NCBI GenBank assembly: GCA_020622105.1 | Contig: JAHRYP010000017.1 | Coordinates: forward strand, 1 to 56,314 | Source of the DNA: Methylotenera sp. | GTDB lineage: Bacteria > Pseudomonadota > Gammaproteobacteria > Burkholderiales > Methylophilaceae | Direction: 5' to 3' | DNA length: 56,314 nucleotides | Shown: in pieces, positions 44,626-54,101 of the stretch | Layout of the letters: every line of letters begins with the position of its first letter | Numbering within the stretch: position 1 is the first letter of the stretch | Program-made: the position numbers and the translations under genes | Notes under the pieces: model-generated | Database searches by the model: none | What the model saw: the letters and a program-made list of their open reading frames with translations, nothing else | Told to the model about the DNA's origin: nothing

Positions 44626-45216
44626 TTAATGTCTTACGTGGCGGCCTGCTTCATAATCTACAATATCAGCAGATTGCGTTACATAGATCAGTTTGTCGGT
44701 TGCAAAGCCCAGTTCTTTCGCTTTTGCAATCAGGTGCTGTTTGATCGGGTAAGGCAGCTGCGGTGTACGTGATAATATCCAGAAGTAGGATTTATCAGGC
44801 CCGCACAGCATGACATAGTTGTAATACGGTTTGTCCAGCTCAATAATGTTGTAGGCACCGTAAAATGGGCCGAAGAAAGACACTTTCAGCTTGCCGGTAT
44901 AGCTGCCGTCTGCGTGTTTTGGGTCAACAAAATAAGCTTTGCCTTCAGCTTCTTTCCATTTTTTTGTTTCAGGATTAAAGCCGCGATTAATGACCTTGAT
45001 GCCGCCGTCTTCGCGTAGCGAATAGTTTGCAGTCACATTAACCAGGCCGCGCTCAAAGCTATGATCAAGCCGTGCAATTTCGTACCATGTACCCAGATAC
45101 TGATTCGCATCTACTCCATCAACCACTTTCACATTATCGGGCACGCCCATGCACGATGTGAGCAGCATGGCTGCAAACGCAAGAAAAGGTGTAAACACAG
45201 TATTTCGTAAAGTCAT
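44626..45216 (-). CDS. blc: Bacterial lipocalin (Blc-like lipoprotein)
   Basis: An outer-membrane lipoprotein of 196 residues with lipobox LLTSC near residue 20. Lipocalin signatures are the N-terminal NQYLGTWYEIARLDHSFERG and the later YNYVMLCGPDKSYFWILSRT. Bacterial lipocalins bind lysophospholipids and help maintain the envelope. The open frame extends upstream to 45300, but ATG 45216 begins the signal peptide and is preferred. It follows the pseudouridine synthase gene. Confidence 0.9.
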   Translation of the reverse strand: MTLRNTVFTPFLAFAAMLLTSCMGVPDNVKVVDGVDANQYLGTWYEIARLDHSFERGLVNVTANYSLREDGGIKVINRGFNPETKKWKEAEGKAYFVDPKHADGSYTGKLKVSFFGPFYGAYNIIELDKPYYNYVMLCGPDKSYFWILSRTPQLPYPIKQHLIAKAKELGFATDKLIYVTQSADIVDYEAGRHVRH

Positions 45217-45289
45217 GATGGTTGAATGTACCTTGAATGAATTCTTTATAAATTTATTGATTTGAAAATAAGACTTTACGTGAGCTGCT

Positions 45290-46012
45290 CTAGTTCTCAA
45301 TCGGCTTGAGATTGTTCAAATCAGCTTCAGATAACCAGCGCCATTCACCTACTTTCAGGTCATCCGGCAGTTTGAGTTGCCCGATTTGAATACGTTTCAA
45401 ACCCTCAACACGGTTACTGATGGCAGCCACCATGCGTTTTACCTGATGGTATTTGCCTTCAGCCAGCGTCATATGAATCACATGCTCGCTGATTTTTTCG
45501 CAGGAAAGTGCTGCAATCGGTGCATCTTCATCGATGAGCTGCACACCTTTTAGAATATGTGCAATTTGCTCATCGCTCACTGGATGCTTGCAGGTAGCTT
45601 CGTATATTTTCGGTACTTTCCATTTTGGCGAGCTCATTTTGTGTATGAACTGGCCGTCATCTGAAATCAGTATCAACCCGGTAGTATCTTCATCCAGCCT
45701 GCCAATGCACTGCACACCACGTTCCACCAGCGGGTGCGGCAATAGGCTATAGATGGTAGGGTGGTGCTGGGTTTTGTGTGAGCATTCGTAATTAGACGGT
45801 TTATGCAGCATCAGGTACGATTTTTCATGATAAACCCATGGTTCACCTTTAACCGTATAGCTCAGGTTTTCTGTATCAAATGTTGCGTCGGGGTCATCAC
45901 AAAGCTCACCATTGACGGTGACTTCTTCATTGATGATAAAAATACGGCACAGCTTGCGTGAACCAAAGCCTTGGTTATGCAGAATGCGTTCTATAGAGAG
46001 TTTTTTAGCCAT
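45290..46012 (-). CDS. rsuA: RsuA-family rRNA pseudouridine synthase
   Basis: A 240-residue enzyme expected to convert U516 of 16S rRNA to pseudouridine. The N-terminal S4 RNA-binding domain (KLSIERILHNQGFGSRKLCR) is followed by the catalytic domain with the Asp motif GRLDEDTTGLILISDDGQF and the RsuA-type close AEGKYHQVKRMVAAISNRVE. Assignment to RsuA rather than RluE or RluB rests on these motifs and is likely but not certain. Confidence 0.85.
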   Translation of the reverse strand: MAKKLSIERILHNQGFGSRKLCRIFIINEEVTVNGELCDDPDATFDTENLSYTVKGEPWVYHEKSYLMLHKPSNYECSHKTQHHPTIYSLLPHPLVERGVQCIGRLDEDTTGLILISDDGQFIHKMSSPKWKVPKIYEATCKHPVSDEQIAHILKGVQLIDEDAPIAALSCEKISEHVIHMTLAEGKYHQVKRMVAAISNRVEGLKRIQIGQLKLPDDLKVGEWRWLSEADLNNLKPIEN

Positions 46013-46040
46013 AGCAGTATTATAGCTGCCCTAACAAAAA

Positions 46041-46059
46041 CGCCCACATAATGCAGGCG
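46041..46059 (-). terminator. Terminator downstream of aqpZ
   Basis: ATCGCC and GGCG arms around an 11-base loop are followed on the minus strand by TTTTTGTT, ending the aqpZ transcript. The stem is short, so strength is doubtful. Confidence 0.55.
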
Positions 46060-46103
46060 ATTTTTCTCCAAAGTATTCGCATAAAATTAGGTCAGATGCT
46101 ATT

Positions 46104-46793
46104 TTAGTCATCTACTATCAGGTTATAAACCAAAGCACCAATAATGCCGCCGAAAATCGGCGCCAGCCAGAATAGCCATAGCTGATCAATATAAGCACTG
46201 CCTGCAAACAAGGCCTGACTAGTGCTGCGTGCCGGGTTCACTGAGGTGTTGGTCACTGGGATGCTGATCATATGGATGAGTGCAAGCGTCAAGCCAATGG
46301 CAAGCGGAGCGAGGCCAGCGGGAGCACGTTTATCAGTAGCGCCCATGATGATGAAAATAAAAACCGCCGTCATCACAACTTCAGTGACCAGAGCCGCTTG
46401 AAATGAGTATTGGTGCGGTGATAATTCACCATAGCCATTTGCGGCAAAGCCACCAACGGTAAAACCTGCCTGACCACTGGCAATGACGTAAATGACCGTA
46501 GCTGCCAAAACTGCACCAAGCACTTGTGCCACAACATAAAATGGCAAGTCTTTTGCACTAAAGCGACCTCCCATCACCAGACCAACTGACACTGCAGGAT
46601 TTAAGTGGCAGCCTGAAATGTGGCCAATGGCATAAGCCATCGTGACCACAGTTAATCCAAACGCAAGAGATACGCCCAGGTATCCCAAGCCTAAGTCAGG
46701 AATGCCTGCCGCCAGCACTGCACTGCCGCAACCGCCTAGCACTAACCAGAAAGTACCGATTAACTCGGCTAATGAACGTTTTGTTAATGACAT
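46104..46793 (-). CDS. aqpZ: Aquaporin Z
   Basis: A 229-residue water channel with six membrane helices and the two half-helix motifs [12 protein letters not shown] and [12 protein letters not shown]. The N-terminus [20 protein letters not shown] is typical of AqpZ. Start ATG 46793 has a GGAGGTG ribosome site; upstream in-frame codons reach 46883 but lack support. Water flux is expected; selectivity-filter residues were not checked. Confidence 0.93.
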   Translation of the reverse strand: MSLTKRSLAELIGTFWLVLGGCGSAVLAAGIPDLGLGYLGVSLAFGLTVVTMAYAIGHISGCHLNPAVSVGLVMGGRFSAKDLPFYVVAQVLGAVLAATVIYVIASGQAGFTVGGFAANGYGELSPHQYSFQAALVTEVVMTAVFIFIIMGATDKRAPAGLAPLAIGLTLALIHMISIPVTNTSVNPARSTSQALFAGSAYIDQLWLFWLAPIFGGIIGALVYNLIVDD

Positions 46794-46923
46794 ATACACC
46801 TCCGAAATTATTAATAATTTTGATAAAGGCCAACGTCTGCTACAGCGGTAATTTACTGCAATCTGGTTACGCTCACAAGCCAAGTTCGGTTAAACTAGCT
46901 CTTTTGGTTCGTAAAAAATAGTT

Positions 46924-47700
46924 ATGTCTTTTAAACACATTACCTCGCGCGATAACCCGATTTTCAAGCAGCTCAAAAAATTTGCTGATAATGCCCGTGA
47001 GCGCCGCAGTGAAGGTAAAACCCTGCTGGATGGCGTGCATCTCATAGAATCTTACATGGCGACATTCGGTTTGCCGGATGTAGTCATTATTCCTGAAGGT
47101 AAAAGTACGGTAGAAGCCACTGGCCTGATTCAGGAGCTGGTCGATGTTTCTACTGTGATGCTGCCAACGCTGATGTTTGCCGAGCTGACACCGGTTGTCA
47201 GTGCTACGGGCATACTGGCGCTGGTTAAAATACCGCAATTGTCAGTACCTGAAGCGCCAGAATTTGTGCTGATGCTGGAAGACATTCAGGATCCGGGAAA
47301 TCTTGGCAGTATGCTGCGTACAGCAGTAGCCGCGGGTGTGCAGGTGGCGTATTTAAGTACGAGCTGTACCGATGCATGGTCACCTAAAGCATTGCGCGGC
47401 GGACAGGGCGCGCAGTTTGTGCTGCCGATTGTTGAACGCGCTGACTTGATTGCGGAACTGCAGAATTTTAATGGTAATAGCTATGCCACCACAATGTCAG
47501 GTGAGTCTGTATATGCGCAGGATTTAACCCAAGCAACGGCTTTTGTAATGGGTAATGAAGGCGCGGGACTGCGTAAGCAAACGATTGCAGCGGCTACTAA
47601 ATCGATCACGATTCCGATGGCCGCAGCGTCAGTTGAATCTCTTAATGCAGGGGCTGCCGCAGCCGTTTGTTTGTTTGAACGCATGCGCCAAACTCTGTAA
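46924..47700 (+). CDS. TrmH/SpoU-family RNA methyltransferase
   Basis: A 258-residue 2'-O-ribose methyltransferase with a SPOUT knot. An N-terminal substrate-binding domain (ITSRDNPIFKQLKKFADNAR) precedes the catalytic motifs LMLEDIQDPGNLGSMLRTAV, FVMGNEGAGL and SITIPMAAASVESLNAGAAA. Target rRNA or tRNA position is not clear. It is divergent from aqpZ and upstream of a pilin-like gene. Confidence 0.9.
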   Translation: MSFKHITSRDNPIFKQLKKFADNARERRSEGKTLLDGVHLIESYMATFGLPDVVIIPEGKSTVEATGLIQELVDVSTVMLPTLMFAELTPVVSATGILALVKIPQLSVPEAPEFVLMLEDIQDPGNLGSMLRTAVAAGVQVAYLSTSCTDAWSPKALRGGQGAQFVLPIVERADLIAELQNFNGNSYATTMSGESVYAQDLTQATAFVMGNEGAGLRKQTIAAATKSITIPMAAASVESLNAGAAAAVCLFERMRQTL

Positions 47701-47738
47701 AGCTAACTCACTCTGTACTTAAAATGTGAACTACCAAT

Positions 47739-48251
47739 ATGCGCTATCAATCAAAACTGCCTAATCTCTCATTCAGGAAAGCCATATTTGGGTTCACTGC
47801 GATAGAAATGATGGTGGTGATAGCGATTTTCGCTATTTTGGCGACCATAGCCATACCTTCGAGCATGGGGCGCATTGTTAGAGAACAGATTGTAGCTGCT
47901 ATACCGTTGGCTGATATTGCAAAAGCACCTGTTGCTGCCAATTGGAAACTGGAAAAAACCTTATTGGCCGATAACGAGGCTGCTGGCCTGCCTGAGCATA
48001 ATAAGATTGTGAATAATTACGTCAGTGCTGTGCTTGTGGAAAACGGCGCAATCCATATGACTTTCGGCAACAAAGCCCACAATGTGATTAAAGGCAAAGT
48101 GCTATCCATGCGACCAGCAGTGATTGAAGAATCCGAAATTGTTCCGGTGACCTGGGTTTGCGGTAACGCCAAAGCACCGGAGCAAATGACTGTGATGGGA
48201 GTGAATAAAACTAACGTTGCACCTGAGTATTTGCCTTATATCTGCAAATAG
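47739..48251 (+). CDS. Type IV pilin-like protein
   Basis: A 170-residue protein with a class III signal: a short basic leader, then G|FTAIEMMVVIAIFAILATIA, with Glu at position 5 of the mature part and a hydrophobic helix. PilD-type peptidase would cut after Gly and methylate Phe. The C-terminal domain has two Cys (about residues 146 and 169) that could form the usual disulfide. It could be a minor pilin or a type II secretion pseudopilin. No other pilus genes are adjacent. Confidence 0.85.
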   Translation: MRYQSKLPNLSFRKAIFGFTAIEMMVVIAIFAILATIAIPSSMGRIVREQIVAAIPLADIAKAPVAANWKLEKTLLADNEAAGLPEHNKIVNNYVSAVLVENGAIHMTFGNKAHNVIKGKVLSMRPAVIEESEIVPVTWVCGNAKAPEQMTVMGVNKTNVAPEYLPYICK

Positions 48252-48270
48252 GGCGTTTAACAGTAAGTTT

Positions 48271-49182
48271 TTAGTGTATTTCTTTGCTGCCCTGTGCCGC
48301 AATATCGCTCACCATTAATTGTGCAGCATCTACTTTGTCAAACTGATAGTGTGTATTGCAGAAGTCGCAGTTCACTTCAATTTTGCCTTGCTCTTCAAGA
48401 ATGCTGCTAATTTCTTCATTGCCTAGCATACGCAGCATATTGGCAACACTGGTTCTGGTGCAGCTGCAAAAGAATTTTGTGTTACTTGCTTCAAATAGTC
48501 GTACGTCTTCTTCATGAAATAAACGGTGCAGCAGCGTCTCGGTATCTAAATTGAGCAGCTCATCATTGGTGATCGTATCTGCAAGATGTCCAACACGGTT
48601 CCATGCATCAACGTCGTGCTCAGCAGATTCTTCGCTCTTGCTAACCTGATTCATCGTGTCGGGTAGTTTTTGTAGCAGCATGCCTGCAGCAGATTTTCCA
48701 TCACTAGCCAGCCATATTTTGGTGTCGATCTGCTCGGAGCGCAGCATGTAGTTTTCAAGAATGGTGCTGATGTCATCACCTTCAATCGGTACGATACCCT
48801 GATAAGTCTGTCCGCCGTCTTTTGGATCGAGCGTGATTACAAACTGACCGTGTTCGATTAAATCAAACAGGTTTTGCTCATCACTGATTTCACCGTTCCA
48901 TTTTGCAGTGGCACGAATTCCAAAGTCAGAAGTGCATTCTACAACCAGCAGTTTCAGTGTGCCTTTGCTTTGAATCTGCAGTACTAAGGAACCATTCATC
49001 TTCAGCGTGGCGGTGAGCAGGGCACTTGCAGCCATTAATTCACCTAGAGCCTGTTTTAGGCCTGCAGGAAGGTTTTGTTTATTTAGCGCAAGCTGAAACG
49101 TATTGGTCAGATTAACCAGATTGCCGCGTACCGGGGTGTTTTCAAATAGAAAACGATTGAGTGTGTCATTAACTTTATCCAT
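48271..49182 (-). CDS. hslO: Redox-regulated chaperone Hsp33
   Basis: A 303-residue cytosolic holdase activated by oxidants. The C-terminal zinc switch has Cys-x-Cys (FFCSCTRT) followed about 32 residues later by Cys-x2-Cys (NCDFCNTHY). The N-terminal core LNRFLFENTPVRGNLVNLTN and GTLKLLVVECTSDFGIRATA match the family. Length is typical. It converges on the pilin-like gene. Confidence 0.94.
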   Translation of the reverse strand: MDKVNDTLNRFLFENTPVRGNLVNLTNTFQLALNKQNLPAGLKQALGELMAASALLTATLKMNGSLVLQIQSKGTLKLLVVECTSDFGIRATAKWNGEISDEQNLFDLIEHGQFVITLDPKDGGQTYQGIVPIEGDDISTILENYMLRSEQIDTKIWLASDGKSAAGMLLQKLPDTMNQVSKSEESAEHDVDAWNRVGHLADTITNDELLNLDTETLLHRLFHEEDVRLFEASNTKFFCSCTRTSVANMLRMLGNEEISSILEEQGKIEVNCDFCNTHYQFDKVDAAQLMVSDIAAQGSKEIH

Positions 49183-49252
49183 TGTGTAATTTTAACATAG
49201 TGCGCATTTTTAAATGGATGCGTCACTTTATAATCTGCATTCAAATAAGAAA

Positions 49253-49276
49253 AGCCCCGGCAAAATTGCCGAGGCT
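49253..49276 (-). terminator. Terminator of the TonB receptor gene
   Basis: On the minus strand AGCCTCGGCAA and TTGCCGGGGCT pair over 11 positions with one G-T, followed by TTTTC. It lies 25 bases after the receptor stop. Confidence 0.8.
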
Positions 49277-49301
49277 CAGGATGAGGCTGTTAATGAAAAG
49301 T

Positions 49302-51532
49302 TTAGAAGTTGTAAATCAGCGTTGCGCGACCCGTGAGTGGGGAGCCTGGTACGATGTTATTATTGTTGTGTGCACTTAAGGCATACTCTTTGTTTGTCAG
49401 GTTTTCTAAATTAACCTGCAAGCGCAAGTTTTTGCTGAATTTTCCATAAATGGCTGCATCGACACGAGTGTAGCCTGGTAAGACAGTGCTTTGTGAAGCG
49501 GTAGGTGTAGTTGCATACATCTCTGACCTGCTTACAACACCAAGCGCAGCACCCCAAGTCTCATTGAAGTCATAGCGGTTCCAGACTGAGAAAGTGTGTG
49601 GTGTTTGGCCAAGTTCAGCACCCTTTAATATTCTTGAATTTGATGAATTCAAACCTTGTTGTTTGGTTATCTCTCCATCCTGGTATGCATAGCCGCCAAA
49701 TATGCTCCATTTGTCAGTTAGCTTACCTGTTAAACCTAATTCAACACCATGTGTTTCTTGCCCATCAACTAAGGTATTTATGCCTGATTCTGGACTTTGA
49801 ATTAATACATTTTGGCGTTCTAATTTATATATTGCTGCAGTTACTGACAATTCAGGCATTACATCAAGTTTTGCACCAATTTCATGGTTGATAAATTTTT
49901 CTGGACTGAGACCAGCATTGGCTTGTGAGAGGTCTGTTATTTGATCACCAGCACGCGGTGCATAAGTTTGACTGTAGCTTGCATACAGCGAAAGATTATC
50001 AACAGGTTTAAAAATCAGTCCTGCACGTGGAGAAACTTTATTGTCGGTGCTATTGAATTTACTAATCGTATTTGAGGTTGCAGTTGGTAAATTGGTATAG
50101 TCCACTGCGAATTTGTCATGTCTTAAGCCCAATACCAACTCCCATTTTGGCGATAGGATAATTTGGTCTTGCACGTAGAATGACGTGATAGTAGCTTCAC
50201 TTTTTCTATTTCTTGATAATTTGTTAAATGAAGGCGATCCTATGTAGTTAGGATTTTCTGCATTAACACTACCTAATGACTCGCTTGCTGGGGCGGTTGG
50301 TACTGCACGATAGTTATCAGTATCTTGTCGGCCTAGTTCCATCCCTGCTAATAGTCGGTGCTCAAATCCTCCAGCTTTTAGGTCATAAGTAATATCAGTT
50401 TGGTTAAACAGATTTTGGCGTTGCGTGTCATCTAGATAGCCACCAATGCTAACGTTGTTGCTGCTATTGACAGAAGAGGATGCAAAAACATTTTGATAAT
50501 ATTTGTCATAATCCGCATAGCGAGTACGGTTGCGTATTGTGATGCCGTTATCAAAAGCATGTTCAATCATTGCATTGAAAGCCTTGGTTTCCGTTTCATT
50601 CGGACTTAAACGCGCGTTGCCAAAAAATGTGCTGTGATCGCCAATATCATAAGGACGATTTTTGAAGCCGCTGCCAATTGATGGCATGCCGCGGTCACCA
50701 ATTCGCTTGTCTTTGAAATATTCCGCGCTTAATACTATTTTTGTGCTGTCGGTTGGCTTGATAGTTAGGGTTGGTGTAATGCCAAAACGCTCTAGATTTA
50801 CCCCGTCACGGTAGCTATCGGCATCCTCATAAACTGCGTTCAGGCGAAATGCAGCAACATCATTTATACCATTGCCAACATCGATGGTGGCGCGTTTCTG
50901 GTCATAAGCGCCATAGGTAACTGATAGTTCACGTACCGGATCCCAGCCGGCCTCTTTGCTCACACGATTAATCACACCGCCAGAACCGCCACGGCCAAAG
51001 ATCATCGCATTTGAGCCTCTTAATACTTCGATTCGATCAGTGTTATACAAGTCGCGATAAGTTTGAACATCATCACGCACGCCATCCAGATAAAAGTCTC
51101 CTGTACTCACGCCAGCGCCACGAAAGTTCAAGGCGTCGCGGTTTCCTTCGCCTTGTGATGCGGTTACACCAGGCACATAACGCACAGCATCACTAATACT
51201 CTGAATGGACTGATCTTTAATGACGTCCTGTGTGACTACTGTTACTGATTGTGGCGTATCTTTTAAATCAGTATCAGTTTTAGTGGCAGAGCGGCTTCTA
51301 TTTGCGTTGTAGCCTTTTACGGGTTTTGTATCGCTCTCTGCTTTTCCAACGACTTCAATTTGTTTCAATTCATAGCATTTGTGGCCTGATCTTCGGCAAA
51401 GCTGAGGTGCATAGTGCCGGCAGAAACCAATCCCAAGGATTGCAATCCGTACAGCTGACTTTAATTTAGCGTTTTATGAGGAAATGCTGACTTGTTTTGA
51501 TTTAAAGATGATTTAAAAGATGCCTTTTTCAT
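49302..51532 (-). pseudogene. TonB-dependent siderophore receptor, frameshifted 5' end
   Basis: The body (open from 51368) encodes about 688 residues of a siderophore receptor: a plug with DLKDTPQSVTVVTQDVI and VRYVPGVTASQGEGNRDALN, then a 22-strand-type barrel ending in ATLIYNF. It lacks a signal peptide. A plausible start, ATG 51532 behind AGGA, reads MKKASFKSSLNQNKS but reaches TAA. Signal-like pieces lie in two frames: AVRIAILGIG in the body's frame, and LVSAGTMHLSFAEDQATNAM in the ATG frame. Start and body are net one base out of phase. A Fur-like site is upstream. Either degraded or misread. Confidence 0.8.
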
Positions 51533-51562
51533 GACCAATCCTGATGGTGATATTTGTATAAC

Positions 51563-51592
51563 ATAATGATAATGCAAATGAGAATGGTTATC
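51563..51592. promoter_or_regulatory. Fur box candidate
   Basis: The plus strand reads ATAATGATAATGCAAATGAG and continues AATGGTTATC. It contains a run of GATAAT-like hexamers (GATAAT, GCAAAT, GAGAAT) characteristic of overlapping Fur sites. It lies about 30-60 bases upstream of the receptor start, consistent with iron repression. Confidence 0.65.
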
Positions 51593-51660
51593 AAATACAT
51601 TTTCTTGTTTTACAGGTGTTTAGGGTTGGAAATGATTAATTTTAAAAGTGTTGAGGTGTA

Positions 51661-52550
51661 CTAAATGGAAATTAATTTAAGTGTTTTTGATTGCGGAATT
51701 TTGGATAGTTGCCAATTACTGAATGCCCATTGCCAGATAGTGTTTTTATTTTCATTAATCAAAGAAGCTGGAGGCGTTTGCCCAAGAAAATGTAATGCCT
51801 GAATCAGTTCCATGGATGTTTTTGATGTGTCTAGAGGAGAAGCGTGTGTCTGTTTGCTAAGTTTTTCACCAGCGGAATTGCATGCAACCGGAATGTGCGC
51901 GTATTGCGGTTGTAAATAATTCAACTGTTTTTGCAAATAAATCTGTCTCGGTGTGGAGTCCAGCAGGTCAGCCCCACGCACTATGTTTGTGATGCCTTGT
52001 GCCGCATCATCTGCAACTACAGCGAGTTGGTAGGCGAACAAACCATCCGCACGCTTTAAAATAAAATCACCAATGTCAGTAGTTAAAGTTTGGCTGATTT
52101 CGCCTTGAATCGCATCTTTGAAACTGATCTTAGCGACATCGGTTTTAATGCGCCAGGCAGTGGCAGCATGAGGTTTGATCGGCTGTTGTAAACAAGTTCC
52201 TGGGTAAATCAGGCCTTCAATACCCATATTTGTACTGGAGTCGGCTATTTCTTTGCGGGTGCAGGTGCAGGGATAGATTAGCTGCTTGGCCTTTAGCGTT
52301 TCAAATGCTTCATTATAGAAACTGTCGCGCTGGCTTTGATACAGCACAGGCCCATCCCACTCAAAGCCAAAGTGTTCCAGCTGATGCAGTATCGTATCCG
52401 CGGCTCCTTTGACTGTACGTGGTCTATCCAGATCTTCCATACGCACCAGCCATTGACCATTGTTTTTCTGGCATCTGCTTCAACAGCCGCGGCCAGAGAG
52501 CCAAAGTGCAGAGGGCCAGTAGGTGAGGGAGCAAAGCGGCCGATATACAT
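51661..52550 (-). pseudogene. gluQ: Glutamyl-Q tRNA(Asp) synthetase gene, frameshifted
   Basis: Attaches glutamate to queuosine at position 34 of tRNA(Asp). ATG 52550 opens MYIGRFAPSPTGPLHFGSLA with the HIGH-like HFGS. After ADAR the frame breaks at a run of five A's (plus-strand T's at 52463-52467): one more A would continue directly into NNGQWLVRMEDLDRPRTVKG. The rest shows the zinc-type Cys cluster YPCTCTRKEI, YPGTC, and a KMSKS-like EKLSKQ. Restored length is 296 residues, normal for the family. The lesion is a single-base loss in a homopolymer. Confidence 0.88.
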
Positions 52551-52560
52551 CTTCAGATCG

Positions 52561-52872
52561 TTAATTGACTGGTTGTAAATACGGTGGGATATGCCAGGAG
52601 CCAAGATGGTTACCTAGCAGTATCAAATGGCAGTGCAGGCGATCATCTCCGCTTGCACTGACGTCGAATTCATAGGTGCGCAACAGCTGTATATGGCCTT
52701 TGCGATTTCTGCCTAACCATATACGACTACAGACTACCGACTCATCAAGCAGCTGCAAATTGAATCTGGAAGCGAGTTCGCCGCCTAGCAGAATTGCTCT
52801 TTCACGCTTGTCCAGGCTATCAATCCAGAACCAGGCCAGTGCAAGTAATATTACTATTAACGCTATTTCCAT
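52561..52872 (-). CDS. DUF3301 small membrane protein
   Basis: A 103-residue protein with one N-terminal membrane helix (MEIALIVILLALAWFWI) and a cytoplasmic domain containing RAILLGGELASRFNLQLLDE and RTYEFDVSASGDDRLHC. This matches the DUF3301 family, whose function is unknown. It ends 10 bases before the gluQ start on the same strand, so they are probably one transcript. Confidence 0.8.
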   Translation of the reverse strand: MEIALIVILLALAWFWIDSLDKRERAILLGGELASRFNLQLLDESVVCSRIWLGRNRKGHIQLLRTYEFDVSASGDDRLHCHLILLGNHLGSWHIPPYLQPVN

Positions 52873-53203
52873 AAACTACCTTAAAGTTCTTACTATATAT
52901 TTAAATTGTACTGCTTCAATTCTACCTAGTTGGCGGCATATTACTGGTAAATTAATAAAAATATAAGCATGAAATTTATCTGAATTTTATTTTTTAATTC
53001 TGTACTTATGTGTTGTATATATAAAACTAGCGCGTAGTTTTTATATATAATACGAGCAGAAAAATAAATAGCAGGTCTCAATAAACTGCAAGAAGCTGAT
53101 AGTGCAATACATATAATAAATAAATTTCTATAATAAATTGCAAGTGCAAACCAATATCAGTTCAGGTATGGCTTTCTTGGTTTTCTAATCGAAATAATAA
53201 TCA
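52873..53203. other. AT-rich intergenic region
   Basis: 331 bases without a convincing gene on either strand. It is very AT-rich and contains the hairpin listed separately. It should carry the promoters of the divergent DUF3301 and 53204 genes, but no clear -35/-10 pair stands out. Confidence 0.6.
53014..53053. repeat. AT-rich inverted repeat
   Basis: TTGTATATATAAAACTA and TAGTTTTTATATATAATAC form an approximately 15-bp stem with one bulged T around GCGCG. It sits mid-way between divergent genes, so it may be an operator or a transcript hairpin. The T-run is inside the arm. Confidence 0.55.
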
Positions 53204-53878
53204 ATGAATATGATCCGTGAAAAAGAAGCAATTAATGCTTATTTGAAATTGTTGCAGTCAAAAGGGGCGAATAGTTCTCTGTTGCATAAACGTTCATTGT
53301 TTTTGGACAAGCTGAGTGCCAGTCTAGGCAATTTAGCGCTTGATGGCGGTGAATATCGCATTGCCATTGAAAATATCATGGAGTCGGTTCCTGCAGATAA
53401 TTGGCATGAGAATCTTACAGCCGCACGTGAGTTTTATCCGTTCTGGCTGAAAGATATCAAAGCGATTGCTGCGCTTAATAAGAACCCAGGTTTTGAGGTG
53501 CCCTCAGTAGATTGGAAGCCCGATTTAGTGTCACTGAAAGCCTTGACCGATAGTCTGGAAACCGAAAAGTTTGACACCTCTGAGACTTGGCCCCTAAAAG
53601 CTTATACTCAAGCCCTGCGCCATGAGGGTGCTGAGCAGGCATTAGTGGATACGCGTGTCAAGCTCGCAAAAATTATCCTGATCCGATTAAGAAGCGCACC
53701 GGAAAAAAACGGTGTGATGTATAGAACAGCGGTTGACCTTACCCTGCCGTTGTTTACCATTAAACAAAATAGAAGATTGTTTCTGGTGGTGGTTAGAGAG
53801 TTTTTCCACTTCTGGTCTGGTAATCCAGATGCTGCGAGCATGGTGCTTAAAGATGGCTCCGGCAGTATGTTGCTGTAA
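53204..53878 (+). CDS. Unknown cytoplasmic protein
   Basis: A 224-residue protein I do not recognise. It is soluble, with no signal peptide or membrane segment, and mainly helical. The N-terminus reads MNMIREKEAINAYLKLLQSK and the C-terminal half has basic segments (KLAKIILIRLRSAPEKN, FTIKQNRRLFLVVVREFFHF). A second Met lies two codons after the first. It is upstream of the amtB control region but separated by its own 3' stretch; co-regulation is not implied. Codon use and length look like a real gene. Confidence 0.65.
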   Translation: MNMIREKEAINAYLKLLQSKGANSSLLHKRSLFLDKLSASLGNLALDGGEYRIAIENIMESVPADNWHENLTAAREFYPFWLKDIKAIAALNKNPGFEVPSVDWKPDLVSLKALTDSLETEKFDTSETWPLKAYTQALRHEGAEQALVDTRVKLAKIILIRLRSAPEKNGVMYRTAVDLTLPLFTIKQNRRLFLVVVREFFHFWSGNPDAASMVLKDGSGSMLL

Positions 53879-53986
53879 TGAACCTAAATGGCTGTACTAA
53901 GTTAAATCGGAAAATTTTCTCCTAAAAAAATCATAATTTTGAAGTACTCATTTCTGATTTAATCGAAGTTTGCAGCACGCCTAATT

Positions 53987-54003
53987 TGCACAAAAAAAGT
54001 GCA
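53987..54003. promoter_or_regulatory. NtrC site 1 upstream of amtB
   Basis: TGCAC-AAAAAAA-GTGCA, an exact TGCAC-N7-GTGCA palindrome as used by NtrC. It is centred about 117 bases upstream of the predicted amtB start. Its A-run could also give a weak hairpin terminator for the 53204 gene. Confidence 0.7.
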
Positions 54004-54016
54004 AGACAAGTGATGA

Positions 54017-54033
54017 TGCACTTTATCGGTGCA
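54017..54033. promoter_or_regulatory. NtrC site 2 upstream of amtB
   Basis: TGCACTTTATCGGTGCA, an exact TGCAC-N7-GTGCA palindrome, close to the E. coli glnA enhancer sites. It is centred 30 bases (about three helical turns) from site 1, ideal for paired NtrC dimers. Confidence 0.8.
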
Positions 54034-54084
54034 TTCTTCTGCATCATTCTATATCAATCTCTATATAAAACATAAGTTTATATT

Positions 54085-54101
54085 CTGGCTTAATATTTGC
54101 T
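54085..54101 (+). promoter_or_regulatory. Sigma-54 promoter for amtB
   Basis: CTGGCTTAATATTTGCT has TGGC at -24 and TTGCT at -12, with GG (54087) and GC (54099) 12 bases apart. Transcription should begin near 54112, about 26 bases before ATG 54138, with AGGTGAT as ribosome site. Confidence 0.85.
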
